From assembly GCF_020073815.1 (NCBI RefSeq), contig NZ_JAIQZJ010000001.1, positions 496,001 to 560,000 on the forward strand: a DNA stretch of 64,000 nucleotides, in the 5' to 3' direction. Under the pieces are notes generated by a model. That model was not told the DNA's origin, did not search any database, and was given only the letters and a program-made list of their open reading frames with translations. The DNA comes from Nocardioides mangrovi (GTDB lineage Bacteria; Actinomycetota; Actinomycetes; Propionibacteriales; Nocardioidaceae). This document shows, piece by piece, positions 18,298 through 26,827 of this stretch. Made by a program: the position numbers and the translations under genes. How positions within the stretch are numbered: the stretch's first letter is position 1; the number at the start of each line of letters is the position of its first letter.

Positions 18298-18329
18298 GAA
18301 CCAGACATTAGATTGAACAGACCTGGTTC
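18298..18329. promoter_or_regulatory. Candidate GntR operator
   Basis: GAACCAG (18298-18304) and CTGGTTC (18323-18329) form perfect 7-bp arms around an AT-richer 18-bp spacer in the gap between potA and the gntR gene. GntR/FCD sites are usually shorter dyads, so the exact bound sequence may be a part of this. Confidence 0.45.
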
Positions 18330-18357
18330 GGTAACAACTCTGTTGCGAGGGGACGCG

Positions 18358-19128
18358 ATGAGCGAGGTACGCCGGCACGGCAGCCGCGCTCACAGCGCGA
18401 TCTTCGCTCCGCTGAGCGACGTCGGCCGCGCCGGACAGGTCGAGCAGCGGCTCGCCGAGGCGATCCGCTCCGGTGTGCTGGTCGAGGGCGAGCGGCTGCC
18501 CAGCGAGCCTGAGCTCGCGGGGATGCTGCGGGTCGCGGTCGTCACCGTGCGCGAGGCGCTCACCGGCCTGCGGGCGCAGGGGCTGGTCACCACCACCCGC
18601 GGACGGGGAGGCGGCACCTTCGTCGCCGCCGGCGCCTCGGCCGACGAGGACGCCCTCGCCGACCGCCTGGGGTCGATGACCCGCGCGGAGCTCCAGGACC
18701 GCGGCACGCAGTACGCCCTCGTGCTCGCCGGCTGCGCCGAGCTGGCCGCCGAGCGCGCCGACGCCGGCGAGGCCGCGGTGCTGCGCGGGCTGCTGGCCGA
18801 GGAGGACGACCCGGTCGGGACCTGGCGGCACGCCGATGCCGAGCTGTGGCTGTCGGTCGCGGCGCTCACGCAGTCGGCACGGGTGACCCGGGACGTGGTG
18901 CGCCTGGAGGCCGACTTCGGCATGATCGTGCGCATCCCCCTGAGCGACCCGGAGGTCCGGGCCCGCACGCTCGTCGGGCTGCGGCGCCTGATCGGCGCCG
19001 TCGAGGCCGGCGATCCCGAGGGCGCCCGCCGGGTCGCCCGGACCCACCTGCAGGAGACCCTGGACCGGATCGCCCGGATCCAGGCCGACGTCCACGCCCG
19101 CGACGCGATGCCGAGGAGCGCCTCATGA
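18358..19128 (+). CDS. GntR-family (FCD-type) transcriptional regulator
   Basis: 256 residues from ATG at 18358, with GCGAGGGG upstream. The N-terminal winged helix is clear (RLPSEPELAGMLRV...TVREALTGLRAQGLV, about residues 42-80). The helical C-terminal domain has the FCD ligand-binding layout with the closing motif RTHLQETLDRI. It faces the pot system 1 operon and overlaps the Cache-domain gene by 4 nt (ATGA). It likely represses the importer until an amine or related carboxylate binds; this is inferred from position. Confidence 0.85.
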   Translation: MSEVRRHGSRAHSAIFAPLSDVGRAGQVEQRLAEAIRSGVLVEGERLPSEPELAGMLRVAVVTVREALTGLRAQGLVTTTRGRGGGTFVAAGASADEDALADRLGSMTRAELQDRGTQYALVLAGCAELAAERADAGEAAVLRGLLAEEDDPVGTWRHADAELWLSVAALTQSARVTRDVVRLEADFGMIVRIPLSDPEVRARTLVGLRRLIGAVEAGDPEGARRVARTHLQETLDRIARIQADVHARDAMPRSAS

Positions 19129-19826
19129 CCAGCTTGCCCAGCACCGTCTCCGACTCCCTGTCCGGCTCGGTCGCGCGCTGCGCGATCGCCGTCACGGCGT
19201 ACTTCGGCGCCCTCTTCGGCTCGCTCGAAGGCATCGGTGAGCAGGTGCTGCAGACCTTCACCCAGGGCCGCACGGTCTCGGCCGCCGCGCTGAGCGAGGT
19301 CGTCGAACCGCTCGCCCGGACCACCCTGGCGGGCCATCCGGTCGTCGGCGCGGGCTTCGTCGTCACGCCCGGCGTGCTCACCGACCGCGAGCTGCACCTC
19401 GCGTGGTGGCAGGGCGAGGAGCAGCAGCCGCTGCCCGAGCGCGGCGTACCGATCGGCCACCACGTCTTCGACTACACGCGGCACGAGTGGTTCCGGACCC
19501 CGCTCGCCACCGGGCTGCGCCACGTCACCGGGCCGTACGTCGACTACGTGTGCACCGACGAGTACGTCCTCACCGCGACCGTGCCGGTCCTCCTCGACGG
19601 CCGGATGATCGGCGTCGCGGGCGCCGACACGCGGCTGGAGACCTTCGAGCAGCTGATGCGCGCGCCCCTGCAGGACGCCGGTGCGGTCGCGCTGGTCAAC
19701 ACCCACGACCGGATCGTCGTCGCGGCCGACCCGCTGCTGCGCTCGGGCCAGAAGGTCGACCCCGCGTCGTACGCCGTCGCCCACCCACTGCCGGGCCTGC
19801 CCTTCCGGGTGCTCGACCAGACCTAG
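19125..19826 (+). CDS. Soluble Cache-domain sensory protein
   Basis: A 233-residue protein translationally coupled to the GntR gene. The middle holds a Cache/PDC-like pattern (HHVFDYTRHEWFRTP, then GPYVDYVCTDEYVLTATVPV, then GRMIGVAGADTRLETF), as found in extracytoplasmic sensor domains for amino acids and amines. It has no transmembrane segment, signal peptide or output domain, so it seems to be a free-standing cytosolic ligand-binding protein. It may present or buffer a ligand for the regulator next door. Confidence 0.65.
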   Translation: MTSLPSTVSDSLSGSVARCAIAVTAYFGALFGSLEGIGEQVLQTFTQGRTVSAAALSEVVEPLARTTLAGHPVVGAGFVVTPGVLTDRELHLAWWQGEEQQPLPERGVPIGHHVFDYTRHEWFRTPLATGLRHVTGPYVDYVCTDEYVLTATVPVLLDGRMIGVAGADTRLETFEQLMRAPLQDAGAVALVNTHDRIVVAADPLLRSGQKVDPASYAVAHPLPGLPFRVLDQT

Positions 19827-20050
19827 TGTCGCGGGCGGAGAGTATCTGGATGGTTGGTGTCGTCAGGGTGCGTGCCTGGCACGGCGGCGTCGCGCCGGGC
19901 TACCGGGCGTCACTCCAGCGATGCCAACGCAGCCAGGTGCGTGCCATGGCGGCTCGAACCGTCCAGCGACTCTTCGCCCGTGACCGTAGTGTCGAATCCG
20001 GCCGAGCTCGCCCGTCACCCTGGGTGAGACCACCCGACCGAGGAGGACCC

Positions 20051-20407
20051 GTGTCCGACGATCGCCGCTACCTGCTCCTGCTGCCCGCCCCCGAGGCGGA
20101 GTGGGCCGAGCTGCCCGAGTCCGAGCACGAGCTGGGGATGGAGAACCACCGACGCTTCCACGAGGCGCTCGCCGCGCGGGGTCACACCCTGGTGCTCGCG
20201 AGTCCCCTCGAGCCGTCGAGCGCCGCGATCTCGCTGCGCAACACCGGACGCGGGTCGGCCGTCGTGACGGACGGGCCGTTCGCCGAGTCCGCCGAGCAGG
20301 TCGTCGGCTTCTACCTCGTCGCGTCCGCGGACGAGGACGACCTGCTCGAGGTCGTGCGCGCGTTCGCCGAGGGCGGCGACCACGTGGAGCTCCGTCGGTT
20401 GGCCTGA
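20051..20407 (+). CDS. YciI-like (DGPF-domain) protein
   Basis: 118 residues from GTG at 20051 with AGGAGG 4 nt upstream. The signature VTDGPFAESAEQVVGFYLV is the DGPF motif of YCII-related proteins, which in actinobacteria often accompany ECF sigma factors. None is adjacent here. Function is unknown; the ferredoxin-like fold may carry an active-site His-Asp dyad as in YciI. The 224 nt upstream (19827-20050) hold no gene I can support. Confidence 0.75.
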   Translation: MSDDRRYLLLLPAPEAEWAELPESEHELGMENHRRFHEALAARGHTLVLASPLEPSSAAISLRNTGRGSAVVTDGPFAESAEQVVGFYLVASADEDDLLEVVRAFAEGGDHVELRRLA

Positions 20408-20483
20408 CGATCGCTGGCCGGGCTCGGCAACCCGGAGCGCCCCTGCTGCGTCGCACGCACGGACAGGTCGGCAGGATGGGGTG

Positions 20484-21782
20484 ATGGGTGTGCGCCGGTG
20501 CTTCGTCGCGGCCGCGACGCTGCTGCTCGGCGTGGTCGCCCTCCCCTCCGCTGCGGGTGCGCCGCGGGACCGGAAGGTCGAGCCCTGCTCCCGCGGCCTG
20601 GTCGCGCTCACCTTCGACGACGGTCCGTCGGCCTCGGTGACTCCCCGGCTGACCGCGCTGCTGCGCCGCGAGAAGGTGCCCGCGACGTTCTTCATGATCG
20701 GCGAGCACGTGGCGGCGCACCCCGAGCTGGTGCGGATGGTCGACCGCCGTGGCTTCACGATCGGCAACCACACCTGGGCACACACCGACATGACCACCCA
20801 GACCCCGGCCCAGCTCCGCCGCGCGATCCAGGAGACGGCCCAGGCGTTCGAGGACGCCGGCGTCGAGCCGACCGACCTGGTGCGGCCGCCGTACGGCGCG
20901 ATCGACGACGGGGTGCGCCGGGTGATCGCCCGGGTCGGGCTCGAGCCGGTGCTCTGGACCATCGACTCGCGGGACTGGACGGGGCTGACGCCCGCCCAGA
21001 TCCGGACCGGCGTCGTCTCGGCGGTGCGTCCGCACGCGACCAACGTCGTGCTGCAGCACGACGGCGTCACCAACTCCCCCGCCACGCTGAAGGCGCTGCC
21101 CGGTGAGATCGCGACGCTGCGAGAGCGGGGCTACTGCTTCGCGGGCCTCGACGCCGACGGCGACCCGACCCCTCCGGTCCCGGTCGTGAGCGTGGTGCCC
21201 GACCGTCGCCGGGTCATCGAGGGCGGCCGGGTCCGGCTGACGGTGCGGCTGGACCGGCCGACCACGCGGGTGACCGCGGTGCGCACGGTCGCGGGGACGG
21301 TGCGGATACCGGCCGGCGACCAGGTGGCGCACCAGTCGTGGCGGGTTCCGCAGGACCGGGTCGACGAGGCACCGGAGGACGTCACGGTCCACGGGCACAC
21401 CGTCGTGCGCGTCGTCGACGACGATCCGGCGCCGGTGGTCAGCCTGCGCGACGTGGAGGTGGCCGCGTCGCCGCTGATGCCGACCGCGGTCCAGGTCGAC
21501 GTCGACCTGGACCGCCCTCGCGACCGGCCCCTGCGGGTCGACGTGCACAGCACGCTCGGCACGACGGAGGTCGTGGTCCCCGCGCGGGAGCAGCACGCGA
21601 CCGGCAGCCTCGCCGTACCCCGGGGTCGCCCCGATGACAAGATCCGCCGGATCACGCTCCGCGGAGCCGGCGCCGCGGCGACACTCACGGTCCGGCCGCC
21701 CGACCAGACCTGGCTCCAGGCCGCCCGCGCGGCGGTGGCGCAGGTGCGCTGGCCGACGATCTCGGTGCCGCGGGTCTTCTGA
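20484..21782 (+). CDS. Secreted polysaccharide deacetylase with C-terminal Calx-beta-like repeats
   Basis: 432 residues. ATG at 20484 gives a clean signal peptide (VRRCFVAAATLLLGVVALP, cleavage near AAGA). A GTG one codon earlier is possible. The carbohydrate esterase 4 domain (about 35-230) has TFDDGPS, HTWAH with metal-binding histidines, RPPYGA, and LQHDG. Two Calx-beta-like beta-sandwich repeats follow (SVVPDRRRVIEGGRVRLTVR and a second near VSLRDVEVA), probably for wall or substrate binding. It likely deacetylates peptidoglycan or another N-acetylated glycan. Confidence 0.85.
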   Translation: MGVRRCFVAAATLLLGVVALPSAAGAPRDRKVEPCSRGLVALTFDDGPSASVTPRLTALLRREKVPATFFMIGEHVAAHPELVRMVDRRGFTIGNHTWAHTDMTTQTPAQLRRAIQETAQAFEDAGVEPTDLVRPPYGAIDDGVRRVIARVGLEPVLWTIDSRDWTGLTPAQIRTGVVSAVRPHATNVVLQHDGVTNSPATLKALPGEIATLRERGYCFAGLDADGDPTPPVPVVSVVPDRRRVIEGGRVRLTVRLDRPTTRVTAVRTVAGTVRIPAGDQVAHQSWRVPQDRVDEAPEDVTVHGHTVVRVVDDDPAPVVSLRDVEVAASPLMPTAVQVDVDLDRPRDRPLRVDVHSTLGTTEVVVPAREQHATGSLAVPRGRPDDKIRRITLRGAGAAATLTVRPPDQTWLQAARAAVAQVRWPTISVPRVF

Positions 21783-21788
21783 GCTGGA

Positions 21789-23102
21789 TCAGGGGCGGAG
21801 CGCGACCAGGACCGGACGGAGACCGGGCGCCAGGTCCTCTGCGGCCGGGTCGTCGCGGCCGACCATCGACCGTCGGATCCGGCCGACGTCGCGGCGTACG
21901 GCGCCGCCGGGAGGCTGGTCCAGCTCGTGCAGAGCACGGACCGCGGCCAGCTGGGCGCGGGCCCGCGGATGGCTGCGCGCACCGGCGCGCAGCGTGGGGG
22001 CGAGCTGGTCGAGGGCGGCGAGCGCGTCCGGGAAGGACCCGTCCTGGTCGTTGATCGCGCGGAGACAGTCGGCCACCCGGGCCCGGAAGACGTCGCGGGT
22101 GCGGACCGGCAGCACCCACCACGCCGCCGCCAGGCCGATCGCCGAGCCGAGGAGGACGCCGACCATGCGCTCGCGGAGCTGCTCGGCACCGCTCTGGCCG
22201 AAGCTGCCGTAGTAGGCGTGCAGCAGGGACAGCATCGCGGTCATGCCCGCCGCCCAGAAGGCGTAGCTCCAGTGCCGCAGCACCAGCGCCACCGCCATCA
22301 CCACGAAGAGGACGACCAGCGTCGACCGCTCCCCCGGCGGGACGTGCAGGACGCCGACGGTGGCGAGCACGGTGCCGGAGACGGCACCGACCACCCGCAG
22401 CCCGGCCTTGTGCGCGACGTCGCCGCGGCCGCGGTTGCCGGAGGCGACGACGTAGGCCGACAGCACGCACCACGCCCACCGGTCGTCGAAGAGCAGGCGG
22501 CCGACGACGAGGGCGACGGCGAGCCCGACGAACATCTGGACCGCCATCCGGGTCGGGGTGTCGATCCGGCGCCGGCCGGCTCGCGGCGGCCGTTCGGCAG
22601 CAACATCGACGCTCCGGAACCGGGCGGTCAGGGCGGCCCAGGCGATGGCGACCAGCGCCGCGACCGTCGACCAGACGAAGAGGTCACCGGTGGAGCCACC
22701 ACCGGCCACCACGGGCACCGGTGTCACGAGCAGCGCCAGGAAGGGGAGCGCCACGACGCGACCGGCCCGTCGGACGACGCCGGACCAGCGGCGCGCGAGG
22801 ATGCCGATGCTCAGCCCCACGACGAGGAGGGCCTCCCCCAGGCTCCGCGCGTGGAGCAGCAGCCAGGCGACCCCGGACGCCGCGACGGACACGACCACCA
22901 CCTCGGCGGCGGTCTCCAGACCGACGTGCAGGCCCCGCTCGGCCGTGCGGCCGAGCATCAGGGAGAGCACGACCGCGAGCACGCTGGCCTGCGCCGGTAC
23001 GTCGGTCACCTGCCCCAGGAGCAGCGTGGTCACCAGCGCGCCGAGGACGACAGCCATGGTGGCGGCCGCACTCCGGACCGCCGCGCCGACTGCCGGGGTC
23101 AC
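21789..23102 (-). CDS. FUSC-family (aromatic-acid-exporter-like) membrane protein
   Basis: A 437-residue integral membrane protein with two clusters of hydrophobic helices, about residues 10-145 and 185-310, and a cytoplasmic C-terminal tail. The second cluster has the FUSC/YccC-like pattern with SAYVVASGNRGRGD before GLRVVGAV. Such proteins resemble the AaeB exporters. The GTG start overlaps the marR stop by 4 nt, so MarR probably controls it as a self-regulated efflux unit. The substrate is unknown, possibly an aromatic acid. Confidence 0.75.
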   Translation of the reverse strand: MTPAVGAAVRSAAATMAVVLGALVTTLLLGQVTDVPAQASVLAVVLSLMLGRTAERGLHVGLETAAEVVVVSVAASGVAWLLLHARSLGEALLVVGLSIGILARRWSGVVRRAGRVVALPFLALLVTPVPVVAGGGSTGDLFVWSTVAALVAIAWAALTARFRSVDVAAERPPRAGRRRIDTPTRMAVQMFVGLAVALVVGRLLFDDRWAWCVLSAYVVASGNRGRGDVAHKAGLRVVGAVSGTVLATVGVLHVPPGERSTLVVLFVVMAVALVLRHWSYAFWAAGMTAMLSLLHAYYGSFGQSGAEQLRERMVGVLLGSAIGLAAAWWVLPVRTRDVFRARVADCLRAINDQDGSFPDALAALDQLAPTLRAGARSHPRARAQLAAVRALHELDQPPGGAVRRDVGRIRRSMVGRDDPAAEDLAPGLRPVLVALRP

Positions 23103-23542
23103 GGCTCGACCGGGACGACGCGGTCGCCGTACGCCGCGACGCGCAGCATCACCTCCGCCGCCCGGGCCAGGAGCTCCTGCTCCTCGACGGTGCAGACGGC
23201 GTTCACCGCCTCGGTCAGCCAGCGGTCGCGCGGCGCCATCTCGTCGCGCATGGCGCGGCGCCCGGCGTCGGTGGCGTCGATCAGCGAGCCGCGCCCGTCG
23301 GCCGGGTCCGGGGTCCGGCGGACGAGTCCGTGGCTCTCGAGGCTCGCCAACGGCCGGGTCAGGGACTGGGGCGTCATCGCGAGCTGGGCGCCGATCTCAC
23401 CCGGCGTCAGCGGGCCGTCGACGAGGACGCGGCCGAGCACCGCGACGTGACCGAGGCTCAGGTCACCGCCGCGCTCGGCGCGCGCCCGCGACGCCAGCGC
23501 CGTGACCGACCGGCGCAAGAGCGCCGTCGAAGTAGTACGCAC
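23099..23542 (-). CDS. MarR-family transcriptional regulator
   Basis: A 147-residue winged-helix regulator: LTPGEIGAQLAMTPQSLTRPLASLESHGLV is the recognition region, followed by the wing TPDPADGRGSL. The GTG at 23542 is inside a perfect dyad (arms 23534-23541 and 23544-23551) and 6 nt from TATAGT, so the mRNA is probably leaderless and autorepressed at the start codon. It is co-transcribed with the FUSC exporter-like gene. Confidence 0.85.
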   Translation of the reverse strand: MRTTSTALLRRSVTALASRARAERGGDLSLGHVAVLGRVLVDGPLTPGEIGAQLAMTPQSLTRPLASLESHGLVRRTPDPADGRGSLIDATDAGRRAMRDEMAPRDRWLTEAVNAVCTVEEQELLARAAEVMLRVAAYGDRVVPVEP

Positions 23543-23554
23543 ATGCGTACTATA
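23534..23554 (-). promoter_or_regulatory. MarR operator over a leaderless promoter
   Basis: AGTACGCA-CA-TGCGTACT (23534-23551) has perfect 8-bp arms. The minus-strand -10 TATAGT (23549-23554) overlaps one arm, and the GTG start lies within the other. One bound MarR dimer would cover the -10 box, transcription start and start codon. Confidence 0.65.
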
Positions 23555-23582
23555 TCCGTTCGGCCGACTCCGCGGCGCCCAT

Positions 23583-23662
23583 CGCCTGTAACGCCTGGTT
23601 ACGACTTGTTCTCACGGTGCTGCAGCACCGTGGGAGGAGGAGGTAACCGGGCGTTACAGGCG
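23583..23662. repeat. Nested inverted repeat (80 nt)
   Basis: Outer arms 23583-23602 and 23643-23662 match at 19 of 20 positions. The loop contains a perfect 20-bp palindrome (CACGGTGCTGCAGCACCGTG, 23613-23632). It lies between the end of the saccharopine-dehydrogenase-like gene and the marR promoter. It may terminate the amine operon, but the outer arms are larger than most terminators need and suggest a small palindromic element. Confidence 0.7.
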
Positions 23663-23675
23663 GAGCCCCGCTCGG

Positions 23676-24884
23676 TCAGAGCTCCTTGATGCCCCACGGG
23701 CTGCCGTACTCGGTGAGCAGGTCGAGGAACGGCACGGCGTCGAAGGCCTCGGGGCCGAGGACGCCGTCACCGCTCCAGGTGCCGCGCGCGAGCAGCTCGA
23801 GCGCGACGACCGGGTTGATGGCGGTCTGCCAGACCACGCACTGGTGGCCGTACTCCCGCATCGTCCACTCGTTGTCCACCACGTGGTAGAGGTACGTCGA
23901 GCGGGCGGCCCCGTCCTTGTCCTTGCCGGTCACCCACAGGCCCGCGCAGGTCTTCCCCGTCATCCGCGGCCCGACGGTCGCCGGGTCCGGGAGCACCGCC
24001 GCGACGACGTCGCGAGGCGACACCTCGACGCCCTTCACGCGCACCTTCTCGGTCCGGTCGAGGCCGAGGGTGTTGAGCACCCGGAGGATGTTGATGAACT
24101 CCTCGCCGAGGCCGTACTTGAAGGTCGCCCGCTTGCAGTCGACCCACCGCGGCATGAGGAGCACCTCCTCGTGCTCGACGTTGACGCACTCGACCGGGCC
24201 GATGCCCTCCGGGAAGTCGAAGACCTCCGGCTCGCTGAAGGGCGCGGTCGTGTGCCACTCGCCGTCCTGCCAGATCACCGGCGGGTTGAGGCACTCCTCG
24301 ATCGTGGTCCACATCGAGAACGACGGCGCGAAGATCTCGTTGCCGTCGTCGTCGGTGACGACCAGGTTGGCGCCGTCGCGGGTGCCGAGCTCGTCGATCT
24401 CGCTGAAGAGGTGGTCGGCGGCGTACCGGGCGAAGACGTCCGAGAGACCCGGCTCCACGCCGATGCCGACGAGGGCGAGCCGGCCGGCCGTCGCCCAGTC
24501 GTCGGCCACCGCGAACTGCTCGTCGCCGAGCTTCACGCCGGTCTTCTCGTACGGCGAGGTCGGGTGCGGCTTCGACAGCGACATCGCCATGTCGAGGTAG
24601 TCGGCGCCGGCCTCGAAGGCCCCGTTGAAGATCGGCATGTTGAAGACCGGGTCGACGGCGTTCATCACGTGCGTGATGCCGTGGTCCCGGACCAAGGCAC
24701 TCACCGCCTCGGCCGACGACGCGTCGATCTGCGCGGCGACGTACCGCTCGTCCTGGGCAGCCGCCTTCTCCGCCCGCTCGAGCGAGTAGTCGGCGACCAC
24801 GATCGTCTCGAAGAAGTCGCGGCGAGCAGCGATGGCCGCGAACGCGGACCCGACGCCACCGGCGCCGACCAGCAGAATTCTCAT
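23676..24884 (-). CDS. Saccharopine-dehydrogenase-like NAD(P)-dependent oxidoreductase
   Basis: 402 residues. ATG at 24884 starts directly with the Rossmann motif MRILLVGAGGVGSAF. The rest follows the saccharopine dehydrogenase / carboxynorspermidine synthase layout, with GVEPGLSDVFARY preceding the substrate domain. The gene lies 7 nt after an aminoaldehyde dehydrogenase and is surely co-transcribed. In this amine cluster it might couple an aminoaldehyde or keto acid to an amine, or act on a lysine-derived intermediate. Which reaction it catalyses cannot be decided from sequence. Confidence 0.8.
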   Translation of the reverse strand: MRILLVGAGGVGSAFAAIAARRDFFETIVVADYSLERAEKAAAQDERYVAAQIDASSAEAVSALVRDHGITHVMNAVDPVFNMPIFNGAFEAGADYLDMAMSLSKPHPTSPYEKTGVKLGDEQFAVADDWATAGRLALVGIGVEPGLSDVFARYAADHLFSEIDELGTRDGANLVVTDDDGNEIFAPSFSMWTTIEECLNPPVIWQDGEWHTTAPFSEPEVFDFPEGIGPVECVNVEHEEVLLMPRWVDCKRATFKYGLGEEFINILRVLNTLGLDRTEKVRVKGVEVSPRDVVAAVLPDPATVGPRMTGKTCAGLWVTGKDKDGAARSTYLYHVVDNEWTMREYGHQCVVWQTAINPVVALELLARGTWSGDGVLGPEAFDAVPFLDLLTEYGSPWGIKEL

Positions 24885-24891
24885 GACGGGC

Positions 24892-26325
24892 TCACTCTCC
24901 GATGAACGACATGACGTGCTTGATGCGGGTGTAGTCCTCGAAGCCGTAGCCGGAGAGGTCCTTGCCGTAGCCGGAGTGCTTGAAGCCACCGTGCGGCATC
25001 TCGGAGACGAACGGGATGTGGGTGTTGATCCACACCGCGCCGAAGTCGAGCTTGCGCGACATCCGCATCGCGCGGGCGTGGTCCTTGGTCCACACGCTGG
25101 AGGACAGGCCGTACTGCACGTCGTTGGCCCAGGCGAGGGCCTGCGCCTCGTCGTCGAACTTCTGCACGGTCATCACCGGGCCGAAGATCTCGGTCTGGAT
25201 CTGCTCGTCGGTCTGCTGCAGGCCGGAGAGGACGGTCGGCTCGTAGAAGTAGCCGCGGTCGAACTTGCGGGCGCCGCCGGTCGCGATGCTCGCGTGGTCG
25301 GGCAGCCGGTCGACCATGCCGGAGACGTGGGCGAGCTGGTTGGCGTTGTTGAGCGGGCCGTAGTACGTCGCCTCGTCGTCCGGCAGGCCGGTCGGCATCC
25401 CCTGCGCGGCCTCGGCCAGCGCGGCGACGAACTCGTCGTGGATGCCGGCCTGCACCAGCACCCGGGTCGCGGCGGTGCAGTCCTGGCCGGCGTTGAAGAG
25501 GCCGGCGCCGGCGATGCCCTCGGCGGCGCTCGCGATGTCGGCGTCGTCGAAGACCACGACCGGCGCCTTGCCGCCGAGCTCGAGGTGCACGCGCTTGAGG
25601 TCGTGCGAGGCCGCCTCGGCGACCTGCATGCCCGCGCGGACCGAGCCGGTGATCGCCACCATCTGCGGGGTCTTGTGGGCGACGAGCGCGCGGCCGGTGT
25701 CGCGGTCGCCGCAGACGACGTTGAGCACGCCCGGCGGCAGGAACTCCTGGCAGATCTCGGCGAGCAGCGTCGAGCTGGCGGGCGTCGTGTCGCTGGGCTT
25801 GAGGACGACGGTGTTGCCGGCGGCCAGCGCCGGGGCGATCTTCCAGATCATCATCAGCAGCGGGTAGTTCCACGGCGTCACCTGGCCGACCACGCCGATC
25901 GGCTCGCGGCGTACCCACGAGGTGTGGTCCGCCATGTACTCCCCGGCCGCCTTGCCCTCGAGCAGCCGGGCGGCGCCGGCGAAGAACTTGAAGTGGTCCG
26001 AGGCGTAGGGCATCTCCTCGTCCATCGTGAGCTGGACCGGCTTGCCGGTGTCCTTGCACTCGACGGCGTTGATCTCCTCGACCCGCTCCTCGATCGCCTG
26101 GGCGATCTTGAGCAGCGCGTTCGAGCGGTCCTGCGGCGTGGCGTAGCCCCATCCCTCGAACGCCGCGTCGGCGGCGGCGTAGGCCCGGTCGATGTCCTCG
26201 TCGCCGGACCTCGCGGCCTGGGCGTACACCTCGCCGGTGGTCGGGTCGATGACGTCGTAGGTCTCCCCCGACGCGCTGTCGACGAGCTCGCCGTTGATCA
26301 CGTTCTTGAAGGTCTGGTCGGCCAT
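24892..26325 (-). CDS. Aldehyde dehydrogenase, probably 4-aminobutyraldehyde dehydrogenase
   Basis: A 477-residue NAD(P)-dependent aldehyde dehydrogenase of full length. The catalytic Cys is at about 283 (NAGQDCTAATR) and the general-base Glu at about 249 (LELGGKAP). The NAGQDCTA form of the active site is common in gamma-aminobutyraldehyde/betaine-aldehyde dehydrogenases. It would oxidise 4-aminobutanal to GABA, feeding GabT. ATG at 26325 lies 7 nt from a -10-like TAGGGT, so the mRNA is probably leaderless. A shared Lrp-like motif overlaps the promoter. Confidence 0.83.
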   Translation of the reverse strand: MADQTFKNVINGELVDSASGETYDVIDPTTGEVYAQAARSGDEDIDRAYAAADAAFEGWGYATPQDRSNALLKIAQAIEERVEEINAVECKDTGKPVQLTMDEEMPYASDHFKFFAGAARLLEGKAAGEYMADHTSWVRREPIGVVGQVTPWNYPLLMMIWKIAPALAAGNTVVLKPSDTTPASSTLLAEICQEFLPPGVLNVVCGDRDTGRALVAHKTPQMVAITGSVRAGMQVAEAASHDLKRVHLELGGKAPVVVFDDADIASAAEGIAGAGLFNAGQDCTAATRVLVQAGIHDEFVAALAEAAQGMPTGLPDDEATYYGPLNNANQLAHVSGMVDRLPDHASIATGGARKFDRGYFYEPTVLSGLQQTDEQIQTEIFGPVMTVQKFDDEAQALAWANDVQYGLSSSVWTKDHARAMRMSRKLDFGAVWINTHIPFVSEMPHGGFKHSGYGKDLSGYGFEDYTRIKHVMSFIGE

Positions 26326-26332
26326 GCGTCAA

Positions 26333-26361
26333 ACCCTAGTGATCCGACAACGGAATCTGTA
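26333..26361 (-). promoter_or_regulatory. Aldehyde dehydrogenase promoter with shared CAACGGAATC motif
   Basis: Minus-strand -10 TAGGGT (26333-26338) and a weak -35 TACAGA (26356-26361) are 17 nt apart. CAACGGAATC (26348-26357) fills the spacer. A related inverted half-site, CAACGAATTC on the minus strand, is at 26385-26394. The same word occurs in the promoters of the genes at 28425 and 35120. Confidence 0.5.
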
Positions 26362-26407
26362 GGGTCAGATCGCATTCGAAGACGGAATTCGTTGAATCGA
26401 GGCACTC

Positions 26408-26827
26408 ATGCCGTTGGGTACGACGATCCCGGCCCTTCCGGCGGCCGACGTACCGGCGGCCACCGCCTTCTACGTCGAGCGGCTGGGCTTCACCATGCTG
26501 CACAGCGACGGCCACTTCAGCGTGCTGCGCCGTGACACGTCGACGATCCACCTCTGGGAGTCGGCGGACACGTCCTGGCAGGGCCGCGACGACCTCGCCG
26601 CACGCCCCGTGGTCAGCGGTGCCGAGTCGTTCCTCGCCGGCACCGCCAGCTGCCGGATCGAGGTCGACAGCTCTCGGGCGATCGACGATCTCTACGTCGA
26701 GATGGACGCCGCCGGCGTGCTGCACGGGGTCAGTGGCAGCGGCCCCGTGGACACCGACTACGGCACCCGCGAGTTCCACGTGCTCGACCTCGACGGCAAC
26801 CTGCTGACCTTCTACCTCTGGCGGTAG
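26408..26827 (+). CDS. VOC-family (glyoxalase/bleomycin-resistance fold) protein
   Basis: A 139-residue single VOC module with two beta-alpha-beta-beta-beta repeats: ATAFYVERLGF in the first and TREFHVLDLDGNLLTFYLWR closing the second. The final Glu metal ligand of glyoxalases is replaced by Thr or nearby residues, so metal catalysis is uncertain. It could be a bleomycin-binding-like resistance protein. It is divergent from the aldehyde dehydrogenase and its last 16 nt overlap the convergent amidohydrolase. Confidence 0.75.
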   Translation: MPLGTTIPALPAADVPAATAFYVERLGFTMLHSDGHFSVLRRDTSTIHLWESADTSWQGRDDLAARPVVSGAESFLAGTASCRIEVDSSRAIDDLYVEMDAAGVLHGVSGSGPVDTDYGTREFHVLDLDGNLLTFYLWR

